From: Glandiceps talaboti | Lineage: Eukaryota; Hemichordata; Enteropneusta; Spengelidae | Assembly (NCBI RefSeq): GCF_964340395.1 | Contig: NC_135558.1 | Coordinates: 11,347,001-11,411,000, forward strand | Reading direction: 5' to 3' | Length of the DNA stretch: 64,000 nucleotides | In this document: positions 33,781 to 46,461 of the stretch, piece after piece | Position numbering within the stretch: position 1 is the first letter of the stretch | Layout: the number at the start of each line of letters is the position of its first letter | Position numbers and translations under genes: made by a program | Notes under the pieces: generated by a model | Seen by the model: the letters and a program-made list of their open reading frames with translations, nothing else | The model's database searches: none | Told to the model about the DNA's origin: nothing

Positions 33781-35156
33781 AATTTATTTCATAAGAATAG
33801 GGCCACCGCCCATCATTCGACGAAAAGAGGATAAATATTACAGTAACTTTTGGAACACAATGACAAATAAAATAGAAATTACAAAGATGATAATGTCTTC
33901 TGTCGGGGTAAAAACGCTTTGAATACAAAAATAGACAAACTAAAAAGTGTAAGTTGATGTCTGATCGAAAGTAAGGTTATTGGTTTTTTCTCGTCTTGAG
34001 TACTGCATAAACTAATTTAATTTTAGTTCCTTTCTAAGAGACTGGTATAAAGGACAAAATAACAAAACATGCAGTTCATCTTCAAGAACATTTAGACCTT
34101 CATTTTCACAAAAAATACATTTTCTGTACGTGATAACTTTACCGACATGTCTTCCAGTCTCAATAGCTAAAGTATGGTTTGAACAACAGAATTTAGCTAA
34201 TGCTATTTTATACCTGGATATATGTATACGTTGTAAATATAATTCAAGTTCTAGTTGAGTCTTAAATATCGCATAAAACCTGAGTCGTCATTATTTATAT
34301 CATGCCACTATTGTTGATAACATACAGTTAAACTTTGGTGAAATATAGACATAAATAATTCAACATTACCAACTTGTTGCTCGAACTATACATAACCAAA
34401 GCCATACTTAAACAAGAGCTCTTTAATTTTTGTAGCCCAGATGGTTTTATCTGCCTCATCTAATTTCTTTAACATTTCATAGGTAGCTCTAGTGTACAGA
34501 GAACTATCCATATGTACAAGCTTAATTAAACCAATATGTCATGCATCTTTTCATGTACGTACAGCAAAGTGGGACCCTGCCACACTCGCCCAAAATAGCT
34601 TTTCACGACCCCTAATAAAAAGCTACAAAAACTGAGGTGATTTTTTTTCCATTGTAAGGGACAATTCATGACCCCATATTTCAGATCCATAACAAAGCAC
34701 AGGTGCTACACAACTGTCAAACAATTTGAATGAATTATGCAATGACATAAAACCTAGTTTCTTTATAACAATTTGTATCTGGGTTAACGCCTTTCTGGAT
34801 TTAGAGGCAAGTTCATTTTTGGCAGGTGACCATGACAAACGTGAGGACAACCAAAGTCCAAGAATTCAAAGCTGTAGTGCTTGGCACAATCAATTTTTTT
34901 TTGCCCAAATAGAACCACTTTTCGGTACTTTTGATAATGCCGCCATTTCCGAAAACTAAAATTTTTGTTTTATCCAAATTAACAGTCATACACCAATGCT
35001 TACAAAACAGTTCAAGCTGGTTAATTTTACGTTGTAATGCAATAGGTAGATCGGCACTATCACTGACATCATCTGTGTACACATTAATAGGAAAACCATC
35101 TGTCAGAAATATGCCATCACGTTCGGTCTTTCTCGTGTAATTGCGTCATTCATTAA

Positions 35157-35187
<31 letters not shown>

Positions 35188-35690
35188 ACAAATAAATACA
35201 GCATATAACATTGTCTTGTACCAACCCCGCCATTGAAATAACTGGTGAGGCCTTCGTTAAATAACACACATGATTCCAATTTTGAGCATATAACATCGAG
35301 CGTAACACACGTAACATACGACCATGGAGGTCATATGAAATATATACCATCAATAGTCATGACGTACACATTCGGATGCCTTAGAAAAATATTTTTTGAA
35401 AATACAGAATAACCTTCCTTTGAACTCGTTGAACTCATTTGCATCACACGGGTGGCAACTTGTATCATGTTGATTTAAATCTAATTGAATTTTCTGGTCA
35501 AAAGTGTTCTCCATATGTGTGACATCCGTATTTAACAGTTTGCGAAAATAATTATGCCAATCTGATGGTGTTATTTGCTGTGAGGAGGAGAGTGTTCGTG
35601 TGTTCCCTTTGATACGCTTAACGACAGACCAAAACAATGACGAATCGTTCAGACCATAGACCTGTTGGGTGGAGGGTCTATGTTCAGACT
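33780..35690 (-). pseudogene. Broken non-LTR retrotransposon (LINE), minus strand
   Basis: Fragments in order on the minus strand: an upstream linker reading FWSVVKRIKGN and WHNYFRKLLN (35350-35637), then reverse transcriptase pieces near 35080-34900 (YTDDVSDSADLP, where YADD would be expected, then CKHWCMTVNLDKTKILVF), then the thumb and post-RT region (SFKLFDSCVAPVLCYGSEIW at 34850-34680), and a C-terminal zinc-finger-like CIFCENEGLNVLEDELHVLL at 34150-34060. It ends near 33790 with FSSNDGRWPYSYEIN. Frameshifts, an (AAAT)n insertion at 35157-35200 and stops make it dead. Confidence 0.8.
35157..35200. repeat. (AAAT)n microsatellite inside the LINE
   Basis: About ten AAAT units near the break between LINE fragments. 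Confidence 0.9.
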
Positions 35691-35705
35691 AACTAGAAGA
35701 GATGT

Positions 35706-35706
35706 C

Positions 35707-35774
<68 letters not shown>
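35706..35774. repeat. (GTT)n microsatellite
   Basis: About 22 perfect GTT units. The minus-strand polyglutamine frame across it has no other support. Confidence 0.95.
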
Positions 35775-35779
35775 TCTGT

Positions 35780-37298
35780 AATTGTGTAGCTTAGAATTAC
35801 AGAGACACTTGTGTTGGTTTCTAGCTTCAATCTTATTTGGCAGTGACTCTGTTGATATTGTGAAATGAAGGCATCGCGATGCTATTGATATTAAAATTGT
35901 AGCCCACAAGTTATGTAAATGAATTACAGTACAGCTTCTAAATGGGGAAGTTAAGTTATTTTTAATAATTCTATTAATATGAGTGGCTCCCTCTCTTCAG
36001 AAATTTGTACGTATGTGTAGTTTAAGTATATACTTTGAAAAATCATTTTTGAAATAGCTTAACCATGGCGGTATACTCCATGGCCTATGGTATCTATTTG
36101 TATCTATCTATTGATCTTGGTAGGTAAGTAGTCACAGATCCAATAACGTCACATTAGACAGGCTATATTTCAAAAGTCGGGTTTCCGAAACTCTTCAGTA
36201 AGGTCTACTCCATAAGCATGAAGGAATGTACGTAAACGTATAAGCTTATTTGTGTACCATATGTCGAGGTACGCGACCTGTAATATGATCGAATCAAATT
36301 TACGTTCTTTATCTGTGCAAACTCAAACCCTCACTGGTGCATTTTTTCGAAAAACCTTGAAATGAAAACTTGAGTACCTAAAACAGCCAGTTGGGAAATT
36401 GTTCAAAGCAAAATGATCACTTCACATGTGTGTCATTTTTGATCAAAAAACTTAAACTCAAAAACTACGTATTGGGCAAATTGGTCTGAAATTTAGTGGG
36501 AATGTTCCTAGGGGTGTTAGATTAAGATTTGTTTATGACCACGAAGAGTCTATCAGTAATATGCAAATTAGGGCTAAAAATGTGTATTTTTGGTCAAAAA
36601 ATATTTCATTCTAAAACTACTGAGCAGATTGGGCTGAAATCTAACAGGGGTGCATTTGGGAGTGTATCGATAAAGCAAAACAAATAATATAATGATCTCA
36701 TCAGCGGTATGCAAATAAGTGTAAAATTTTTGGTCAAAAACTTACATCTCATAAAGTACTTGGTCAAGGAGACTGAAATTTGGTGAGATGTAGTGTTATT
36801 CTACAGATTTAGTTCAAAATATTTTGACACAATTGGCCCTAGCAACCATGACCATGCCCTTAGCAACATCCAGATGCCAGTATATTTTGCTAAAATAACA
36901 TCATCTGGTAGACAAGTGAGTACACATTCAAAAAATGTATGCTAATATCACTAGTAACCATGACCACGTCCATCGCAACAGCCAAACGATGGTGTATTTC
37001 ATAAAGATAACAGCGATTCTTAAATTAAAAGAAAAGTATGCAAATATGTCTACCAACATGACCACGCCCATATGACAACAGCCAAATGGTCCCATATATT
37101 GCAAACAACAGGGCTGGGTGTCACGGATTCTATAGCATGGATCAGCATGTGGACGAACATTTTTTTGAAATTGTATTGTTGTGCTACAACGCTGGTGGCG
37201 CTATGTTTTTCTATTGCTTTTGGGAAATTAACCCGACGGCCGCACCTGACCTGTGCACTTCGTTTCTTTACAAAATAGATATCTTTCCCTTTTTACAG
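35780..37298. other. Upstream region of the galactose sulfotransferase
   Basis: From about 36360 to 37100 it holds three to four diverged tandem units with the theme ggtcaaaaa...ctcaaaaactac...ggnctgaaat(t/c)t, then tagcaaccatgaccatgccc-type repeats. A start exon for the downstream gene should lie here or further left, but I could not identify it. Confidence 0.5.
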
Positions 37299-37402
37299 GT
37301 CAAATTATACTTCTTGGCCGTGCTGTTGTTTGGATTCACCATCATGGTTTATTTTTCTCGAAACGGTTACAGTCCTTTCGTACTTAATTCGTATTCGACA
37401 GG
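37299..37402 (+). CDS. GAL3ST membrane-anchor exon
   Basis: 104 bp, acceptor CTTTTTACAG| and donor ACAGG|GTAAGT. The upstream frame stays open to 37086 but with no support for reading through. An in-frame ATG at 37344 would remove most of the anchor, so an upstream exon is more likely. Confidence 0.75.
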
Positions 37403-37420
37403 GTAAGTCTTCAAATGAGA

Positions 37421-37475
<55 letters not shown>

Positions 37476-38308
37476 ACATACATACATACATACATACATA
37501 CATACACACATACACACACACACACACACACATACACACATACATACATACATACATACATACATACATACATACATACATACATACATACATACATACA
37601 TACATACATACAAAGACAGAATGTAGGAAAATTTACTCTGGCTTGGCAGAATGTATACCATATTCATGCCATCAAATAGTTTATACATATATGTACCATA
37701 TATGTATAAGCTAATATACAGTCTGTACTAAGGCATACCAAAATTGATGTTATATAATGTATATTGTGAGATTGTGTACACATTGTATAACACAACACCT
37801 ACACATTTATTTATTTATCTGACAGATGTTATAAAGAGCTACTTGGTATTCTGTGTAAGCATAACCTGTAGGCTGTGATACCAATAATCCGGTATTATTA
37901 ATGAGCCAACACATACTGTGGTCTTATATTAGGAACAGTAGACCAAATAGGGTGTGTATTGAGCTGAATGCTATGGTATCGAACACACCATGAAATGTCT
38001 TCCCTTCAGACACTAAGCAGTGAAAAATACAGTGACACTGTGTATAGGCTTGCAATGTTCTCTCCAAGCTAGTTTGCAATGATGCTGTCTAATTTGCATA
38101 ATACTTTAATATCCATAATAGTATGTTTAATAATCAGCAGCTAGTATACAGTCTATTTCATAATACCGTGCAGCTTTTCTGTTTGATACAACCACAAAGA
38201 AACCAACAAGAAACTGCATATGCCACATATCAATAGGAAGATCGCATTTTTTGCTATATTACATGCATGCATGCATGCATGCATGCATACATACATACAT
38301 ACATACAT

Positions 38309-38355
<47 letters not shown>

Positions 38356-38830
38356 TACATACATACATACATACATACATACATACATACATACATACAT
38401 ACATACATACATACATACATAGAAATGCATAAGGAACGAGTTATACAGTCCGAATAAATAAATACAATCCGACGTTGCCAGAAACCTTACAAATTCCTGA
38501 AATAGACATATCTGATACATTATGATCGTTGGTAATAATACAAGACTTGTTAGTAAACCTAGTCGTAACAGCCACACTGTTCTTAGGGCCAAAACATGAT
38601 TAGCATTAATAATGAGACGACATGTACCACATCGAGTACGGTCGCATGGAAATGAACCAGGATTAACTTCCAATCCATGTTGTTCTGTATGGAACACCAT
38701 ATCTCTAAGATTGGTATCACGAACATCTCCATGTTTCATCATTGCAAAGTTGGCTATTTGAATGTTAATTAATATGTACAATCTACTATATCTATCAGGT
38801 GTCTATTTTAAGCAGTTAAACAAATAGCAA

Positions 38831-38907
<77 letters not shown>

Positions 38908-41900
38908 AACGACAACAGGAAATTTACCAATATGAGTTATGAATGAAAAATTAACCAAATTCTAATTTCGACATAATTTAGTCTGAAAGGTTCAGTCGTT
39001 TGTCATTAGATCACAAGCTGTTTTACATGTGTTTACGTCACAGGCCATGATTTATACATTTTTTTCCTTTGATGTGTCCGCTAATTATGGCAGGTGTCAT
39101 CCAGGCGTTGTTGAGCATAATACATAAGAGGAACAACGACTGAAGCTTTCAGGCTAAAAGTGATTATATAAAATGAAGCCACGCGTTACTCATTCTACCT
39201 ATAGTCACTTATTTGCATATACCAAATGTGTATTTATTTAGACATGGCAATAATACATTGTAGTCGTTGCATTGATATGATGACAGTGAGACTGTAATTG
39301 CGTATTATACACACATAATCAAAGTTATCTTTGAACAGAAAATGTGGATGATATACCCTGGTCGTTCTACATCATGGCAACCCGTGTCTACGTCACTGTT
39401 TTCTGTGATGTTCAAAACATTCTATTAAAATCACCATCAGTTTTCCAACATCTTTCATACACTTTGCATGAGGGGGTATAGTTATATCATTCTCAAGATA
39501 CATGGTATTCCTTCATGCAGCCGGAAAATATTACAACTAACACTGAAGTAAAGCACTTTCTCTATGTACTACACTCATTTATAGCATTCGTATCAAGTGT
39601 AAAAATATACTGTTTCAATTGGTTTATTTACAAGCCTAGCATGTGGCCTTTGTAATGTGGTCAATTGGCAAATGAAACAGTACACTTGATATGGCTGTTA
39701 TAAACGATTGTGGTACATACAGAAAATGTTTTACTTTGGTGTTATGGATTATACACGTCTAGCGACTCGTAGTGACAGTGCCCCTTAGGTGACTCGTATC
39801 ATCATTGGCTGAATGAAGAAAAATGGTGGTGGTGGTGGTGGTGGGGTAATATCTGATTACACTATGTATGTTCATCATGGAAGCTATCATTCATAAACAA
39901 GTTACATGTATCAAGTTCCACTTTGATTGAGAAACATACTTGTTTCGAATAATCACTTGTCCTCCAGTGTCTCAACTGTGTCTGACAGTGGATGTATTAC
40001 TCAGTATCATTTCTGACAACTGTTTAGATACAGCTAGAGATCCAAATGTGTTGAACCTCAGACCACTATAAAGAAGGTTGAACCATAGACGACGACCCTC
40101 GTGTAGGATCTATGGTTGAACAAGCTCGAGGTGTGAAAATGTTAGCTTCAATATGTCAATTCAGGAGTGAATGTACTTGTCAGTTCACAGACCCTCCTGT
40201 TGATGAAGGGTCTGTGGTCAGTTCAATCTAACTGTTCACCTTCTTTGATAACAGTGTCAGTGTTGTATTTCACGACCAGATTTGAATTATTCTGTCAGAT
40301 CCAGTTGAGACACTGACTTGTTCAAAAACATGCCAAATGGATGATGAGAACTTGGGTATGAATGTATAATTACTTCTAGTTTGTCGTTCACGTCTGAGCA
40401 TGGAGGTATAAGGGGAGAGTGACGGCGTAGTTTATGCCAGCTGTTGACTTTTTGTGTGTTTGCTTATGTCTTCGTTTTTGTGTTCAGCGAAACAAAAGTA
40501 AATAAAGGTTGTCATGTTTCAATTACTAATTACCATGCCATATCTTCCTTGAGGATGCTTGCTATGAAGGTCATTTTCCGGTATTAAATAACGGTGAGAG
40601 GGATATACAATCACGTCTAATTTAGACTCAAACACACTAGTATAATCCATCTCAATATATTTCTTTTTTCCCATCTGAATAAGTATTAACTTGTATTTTC
40701 CCAACAGGAATCTGGTACATAGTTTTCTATCAAATATTCCCATCACTTGGTCTTCAAGCCTCTATTCAAACCTTTCCGTGTTTAGCTCTAACGTCACAGC
40801 AGTATCAACAATCAAGACCGAATCTTCTGAAATGCCAGGGTTGACAAATCTTACAACTTATGCAAAAACGTGTTCCTCCCTCAAGGATGTCGCCTATATC
40901 TTTAACCGTAAAACGGGCAGTACAACTCTCGTCACGATATTAGACAGATTTGGGAAACAGAATCACCTTCCTTTCCGCATGATGACAATATTTCACAAGG
41001 GCAAAAGTTACATGGGAAACTTACAAACCTATTACATTCATGGAGAAAATTCTCCCGGTGCTTCCCTTCCCGTGATGGGAACTAGGCGGGAAGATAGGAC
41101 TCTTGTTGCAACGACTGGCCAAACTTTAAACTTCGCTGCTGTTAATCCAACACAGATGAAAGTAATCGAAAGGGCTCCACAAACCATTCTTCTTTCTATT
41201 GTACGTGAGCCAGCGGCAAACTTTGAGTCCGCCTTCAACTTTTTTCAATTGTATAACTTTGTAAATAGACAGCCAAAGTCAAGTCCTGCTGAAAAATTAA
41301 AGGAATTTTTAGAAATGCCGGAATATTATCGAAATAAAATATCAAGAGGTCGTAACTGGAACGTAGCAAGGAATGGTCAAGCATGGCATCTTGGTTTGGA
41401 TCACAAGTACCACGACAGGAAAGATATTGTGGAGGAATACTTCTCAAAACTAGCAAATGAGTTGGACTTGGTGTTTGTTACGGAATACTACGACCATTCC
41501 TTGATATTACTAAAGCGAATAATGTGCTGGAAGATGGAAAATATATTATATATTGCCCGTCGAGTGAGAAGCAATCGTACACCCCTCACTGAAGACATAA
41601 AAGACAAAATACGAAACTGGAATTACGTGGATTTAAAACTTTATCAAATATTCAACAGAACACTTTGGAGCAAAATTGATCAGTATGGACCTGAATTTGA
41701 CAATGACTTACAAGATTTCCGCCAACTTAGGGATGCTGTATCTAAGGATTGTAATTTACATAAAACACTGACAAAAGAAACCATCAAATTATTGGCAAAA
41801 CATAGTTCCAATGTAACAGACTCCAGAAAGTTTTGCATGAATTTGGAAGCTTGGTATACCATGGATGATGACTTAGAACCTGCTGGAGTCTCACATGGCC

Positions 41901-41971
41901 TAGGTGCCTACACATCTTTGATTAAAGGTAAGGATATAACAAATATCTTGATAAAAGATAGGTTTTTATGA
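37299..41971 (+). CDS. Galactose 3-O-sulfotransferase (GAL3ST family), 5' end incomplete
   Basis: Predicted join(37299..37402,40708..41971); phase 2 donor GG|GTAAGT meets acceptor CCAACAG|G. The first visible exon encodes KLYFLAVLLFGFTIMVYF, a type II Golgi anchor. The second encodes the catalytic domain: 5'-PAPS loop in AYIFNRKTGSTTLVTIL (about 40891-40941) and 3'-loop in ILLSIVREPAANFESAFNFF (about 41188-41247). Later blocks LVFVTEYYDHSLILLKRIMCW and LYQIFNRTLW match the family. GAL3ST enzymes move sulfate from PAPS to the 3-OH of galactose on glycolipids or glycoproteins. The loop reads NRKTGST where vertebrate enzymes have KTHKTASST, keeping the key lysine. 455 residues visible; the initiator ATG is in an exon I could not locate. 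A possible AATAAA lies at 42397-42402. Confidence 0.88.
37416..37613. repeat. (GA)n-(CATA)n-(CA)n microsatellite
   Basis: Starts about 14 bp after the splice donor of the GAL3ST anchor exon, with a GA run of about 55 bp and then TACA/CA blocks. Confidence 0.97.
38263..38420. repeat. (CATG)n-(CATA)n-(CA)n microsatellite
   Basis: Five or six CATG units followed by CATA, CA and CATA blocks. Confidence 0.97.
38832..38907. repeat. (AGAC)n microsatellite
   Basis: About 19 AGAC units. Confidence 0.97.
39538..39745. mobile_element. Palindromic foldback MITE, about 208 bp
   Basis: Left arm (taacactgaagtaaagca, tatcaagtgta) and right arm (tacacttgata, tttactttggtgtta) are imperfect inverted copies over about 90 bp each. 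A single arm with spacer recurs inverted at 42538-42660, on the other side of the GAL3ST catalytic exon. Confidence 0.7.
40708..41971 (+). CDS. GAL3ST catalytic exon
   Basis: 1264 bp including the TGA stop. The whole catalytic domain is in one exon. Potential N-glycosylation sites include NRT and NVT. Confidence 0.9.
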
Positions 41972-42537
41972 TGTCACTGTGCCATTTCAGCAAAATTGAT
42001 TGTCGACGGTCACATTGTGAAGTCATGTTGATGAAAGGGTTGAAGTGGTTGGCTTACAATCTTCAGGTCGCAATCTCCAGCCTCACCTCTGCCGCTTGTT
42101 TCTGAATGCCTTAAGGCCAAATAGGACAATTTGGATCACAGTTGTGTCCCTGAAATTGAGGACCTGGTAGGATAGAGGTTTCAATGTGAATGCTTTTCTG
42201 CTATACGTTTACAGAGGCTGCAATGGACTACATCTTCCACGGGGAGATGGAGAAGTATAAAGAGCCATACAATGTGTTACCCCCATTTTAGACCAAACTG
42301 TATTTTTTAAACGCTCCATTGCTTCATGAGATGGATTCTCATTTACCAAGAGTACATTAAAGTATTGACAGTGGTCTGATTGAAGTGAAATTCGAGAATA
42401 AAATGTGTTTGAAATTTCGGGTACAAAATAATGAAATAGAGGGTTGATCCATTTAAAACCAAGGCTGGGTGACCCCATTTTATACCAACCATTCCATATC
42501 TACACCCCTATTTCACTACAAGACCCTAAAATACATA

Positions 42538-42660
42538 TCCAGGTGGCACATGCAAGGCTTGTAAATAAACCAATTGAAAGAGTATACTTTACACTTGATA
42601 TGAATGCTATAAACGAGTGTAGCACGTAGAGAAAATGCCTTACTCCAGTATTACTCGTTG
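42538..42660. mobile_element. Half copy of the 39.5-kb foldback MITE
   Basis: Shares gcttgtaaataaaccaattg, ttacacttgatatgaatgc and agaaaatgc blocks with 39538-39650 in inverted orientation. Lies between GAL3ST and the secreted-protein gene. Confidence 0.65.
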
Positions 42661-42968
42661 TATTATTATTTACATCCCGGACTTACGCTCAGTGAATATT
42701 ATAAAAATCACACATAAAACTTTCAGATGCATGTATCGAAAATCGCCAATCTGATCAAAATCTGATGTGGTGAATACGGCTCGATTTCTCTATTTATCTC
42801 TTTTTCCTCTTCGTTTATTCACAAACCACTGGTTTGTTGTCGTCTGTTTCCCGTTTTGTGATTCTGGGAGTGATCGTCGTCTTTGAAGCGCTAATATAAT
42901 ACTCCAGGAACAACAAAATTGATCAATCGGATTACGAAATTTCTAACTGTCGAATAATTGTGCTGCAA

Positions 42969-43244
42969 ATGCTGTGCTCAATTAAATTGGTGGCCATTAT
43001 TGTTTTTTCATCTTGTACAATAGGCACCAAGGACCCCCTTGGCTCTTTCAAATCTGAAAATACTGACAACGGAGAACAGTGCATAAAAGTGTACTATCAC
43101 AAAGCAATATCGTCCAAGGACAGAAAATCGTTAGATATTTATATCTCAAAAATGGGTTCCAATATTTCAAACATAGAAGTTCAGAATACAACTAATGGAT
43201 CGTATGTTGCTAGCTATACCACAGGGGAATGGGAATATTTTCAG
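42969..43244 (+). CDS. Secreted-protein exon 1
   Basis: 276 bp (92 codons) from ATG to CAG|GTGAGT. A GTG nine bases upstream is in frame but less likely as start. Confidence 0.6.
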
Positions 43245-44862
43245 GTGAGTTGATTCCTAAATATGTAGATCTATTCCTTACTTCTTTGGCATTTTCATAC
43301 ATGTTCATATTTTGTTCAAAATGAGACTCATTCAAGTTAATGCGAGTACATGTGGTTGGCAGTGTACAACTGCCAACTACCATCATTTGGAATAATTCCG
43401 ACACTGGTAATAATATCACCGTTTTGTAGTGTTGTGTAGTGTATATACTGACATCAAGCACTTGTCAACAACAGATTCTATATCAACGTGGCTAGTGACA
43501 AGTTCTTGTCCTAACTCATAGTTAGGTATTCTATACATATAAAGCATATGCAGTGAACTGTGAAATTAGCTTTTGTGATGACGAAATGTAAGAACAGCGG
43601 GAAAACACAACAGTTGTGTGAAGTAGAATGTAATATTTGCAGTGGTACCAAAACCACCCCTGTGGGAATCAGTGCAATTCATAACATTATTTACCAGAGA
43701 TTTTTGTATATATGCCCTGTGACTTATTAGACTTTTTTTGAGGGCGTACACCACCTGGGCTAAAACTATGTATGTATGTATGTATGTATGTATGTTGGTT
43801 GGATAGTCTATGCCTTCAATGAAGACCTTTCTTAGCACGACTGAACTCAGAGACGTATACATAAATGCCCAACAAACCGACCATTTCCACAGCAACAGCA
43901 AAAACCAATGGCCTTTATTACATCAACAGCAATGAGGTGTAGCCATAAAGAATTGTGTGCATAGCAACCAGCTGTGACACACCCATATACAGTAACCAAA
44001 CAGTAGTGTTTTGTGTAAAGATAACCACAGTGATGGGCATGGATTAACTTCTCAAGATAGAATGATGTCCAACCAATCAAAATATCTGAAAATTTAATCT
44101 TTTGTTGCCCATATTGTACCAGTTGTGCTACAATACCATTGGCAATATTTTGATAATCAATGTTTTAATGTGTCACGTTTGGTGTAGACTGCCACTCTAC
44201 GGCAATATTCTGTTACATATAGTTGACAAATGATGTAAAAATGATACACATAATATGTTCAGACCCAAAGCAAATACGCCTGTGTGCCTGTAATAGTGCC
44301 CTAGGTAAAGATTTAAAAAATATTGCCCTCTGTATGCAAATTGAGGTCACAATGGGTCAAGAATCCATACCACGTGAGATTGTCTAAGCCAATCACTAAA
44401 GGCTATATTTAAAAAATGTGTTATAAACTAAATTAGTCCATTAGAAACAAATGTAGAGGAATCCCAGTTTGTACAATCGTAAGATTAAGATAAAGGAAAA
44501 GACCAGTCAGACTTGTCACCACCTTTTACAACACTTATTTTGATTACTGCTATCAACTTACATATTACACAACTGTGAAATGTTGTCAAGAAGTCCCACT
44601 ACATATATGCGATAACAAAAGGCAGAAATAAGTCTGACTGGACCTTTCCCTTTGACACATATACAGATACATGCCATCAGAAAATAGGGTCACATTTTCT
44701 GGTGTGCAAATCTTTATGTGGTTCTTGTATTTTACTCAATAACTGTATTTATCTACCATTTTCCATGCACATTGGTTTCAGGTGACAACACATGTCAAAT
44801 ACACCACTGACGAATATTTGATAGATGCATTAAGTATGACAAATGGTCGATGTGATGACTAG
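42969..44862 (+). CDS. Small secreted protein, two exons, possibly MAM-like (118 aa)
   Basis: Predicted join(42969..43244,44782..44862), phase 0 at TTTCAG|GTGAGT and GGTTTCAG|GTG. The ATG at 42969 opens a signal peptide (MLCSIKLVAIIVFSSCTIG), then an extracellular stretch with CIKVYYHKAISSKDRKSLDI, N-linked sites (NIS, NTT, NGS) and GEWEYFQVTTHVKY, ending GRCDD-stop. The order Cys, YYH, LDIY, W-x-Y-x-QV and terminal DD resembles a shortened MAM domain, but the match is by eye and weak. It lies between GAL3ST and the sialyltransferase; nothing shows that they act together. A possible poly(A) signal is at 45030-45035. More 5' or 3' exons cannot be excluded. Confidence 0.55.
43245..44781 (+). 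other. Intron of the secreted-protein gene
   Basis: Contains a (GTAT)n run at 43769-43796 and tgacacaccc/tagcaaccag-type repeat sequence. No exon was recognised. Confidence 0.5.
44782..44862 (+). CDS. Secreted-protein exon 2
   Basis: 81 bp, acceptor TTGGTTTCAG|, encoding VTTHVKYTTDEYLIDALSM and ending NGRCDD, TAG. Confidence 0.55.
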   Translation: MTTHVKYTTDEYLIDALSMTNGRCDD

Positions 44863-45762
44863 AAGACAGTTTATAATTATCAATATATCGCAAACCAGGA
44901 AACAAGCCAGGGACTGGAAGGTGCCAGTGTCTTTCATAGGTTGCGGCGTGCATGGAATTTGTTGACCTTACCCAAGACCATGTCCTATAATTACTGACCG
45001 TCCCTCTCCTCTGTCATTGAAATGTATGTAATAAAAAATGTCATTGCACAAAAAACAGTGACCCACCCCAAAACATTTGCATGAAAAATGGTTAACATAT
45101 AGACGAATATGGACGAATGGTGACCCTATATGCAAATTAATGTCACTGCGGGTCAATAATCCATACCATGTGGTCCGATCTAAGCCAATCACTGAGGCGC
45201 ATATGAACACAATATGTTTTTTAAGCTTGTTACTGTCGCTTTTGATTTTAATGAATAATTTGCATATATAATAATTTTTAATAATTAGGTAATATTTCTA
45301 ATAATTCCATTTTAAAAAATCGATGATAAGAAAGTGCTCGTGTCCGATATCGCTTTATGACGATATGGAGTATTAATTTTAACAGTTCATTTGGATAAAT
45401 AATTATTTTGAGGTGATTAGGCAATATCGTAATGCATGCTTTAAATTTCATTTAGTTTGGTATATATTGCGTTGATGATTACGAAAGCCGAGAAGGGACA
45501 TCAGACTTCGGACTTCGATAATACCAAAGAATAACGGAACTTAAACAATATTTATGGTGGCATTACGTTAACGTACCATCTGGTCTGGAATCTCAAGTCA
45601 CCATCATGACTAACTGACCCAAAAATCAATTTGATCGCATTTATGGCACTGTTATATGTATTCAGTTATATAGTATACATTTGCCAACAGGTGATTCTAT
45701 ATTGTTCAGGGTATACAGGGTATAGGATATTATGAGGAAGTCTTTCTAACAGACAAAACAGT

Positions 45763-45768
45763 TTTGGT

Positions 45769-45840
<72 letters not shown>

Positions 45841-45899
45841 ATTATTATTATTATTATTGCTGTTGCTGCTGCTGTTGTTGTTATTGCTGTTGCTGCTGC

Positions 45900-45930
<31 letters not shown>

Positions 45931-45969
45931 CTTGTTGTTGTTGTTGTTGTTGTTGTTGTTGCTGTTGTT
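45763..45969. repeat. (GTC)n/(GTT)n/(GCT)n microsatellite
   Basis: Trinucleotide array with ATT and GCT interruptions. The 99-residue polyserine/polyleucine frame across it is spurious. Confidence 0.97.
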
Positions 45970-46461
45970 AAATCTCCCAGTTGAAGCCCTTATAGCAATT
46001 TGGATAGATTCGTCATCGTCAATTGTAGCAAAGATTCATCCATTAAATTTTCCAAGTAATTGACGGGACTCTATAAAATTTTTAATATTAGCCATGTGTC
46101 TCGTTTCCAAGAGTTCACTTTTATTATATATTGAAAACAAGAATGTCATTCATAGATGTATGTGTTTCTAGAATATACTGTAAACCGGGACATTTTCGCT
46201 GAAGACTAGTTTTCATTTATGTTACATGAAAACAAAAACAAGTAGTAGTTATTTTATTCAATTTTAGATTCATGACGGAGGACATTTGTGCAGGACCGAA
46301 AATGTAGATTTTCAATTCAGCCTCAAATTCTTGTCCTTTTATATCGAACTCGTAGTAAATTACTCTTTGAGAACTAGCTGAAGACTGTAAAATGGCGCAA
46401 TTTTTTCTAGTGGTGAAAATATCAACCTAGAGTTCACTATTATTATATATTGAAAACAGGA

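Larger units (their letters stand above)
37403..40707 (+). other. GAL3ST intron
   Basis: 3.3-kb intron. It holds (GA)n and (CATA)n arrays at 37416-37613, a (CATG)n/(CATA)n array at 38263-38420, (AGAC)n at 38832-38907, a palindromic element at 39538-39745 and a half-MITE at about 39783-39843. No exon was recognised in it; the minus-strand frame 38254-38781 is mostly microsatellite. Confidence 0.7.

Noticed and set aside
37086-37298. Read-through 5' coding part of GAL3ST starting at ATG 37086
   Set aside because: A strong acceptor sits at 37298 and the translation upstream shows no family similarity.
45764-46063. Polyserine/polyleucine ORF, and polyQ/polyN/polyV ORFs at 23.5, 35.7 and 50.8 kb
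   Set aside because: Trinucleotide microsatellites; flanks are intronic or intergenic.
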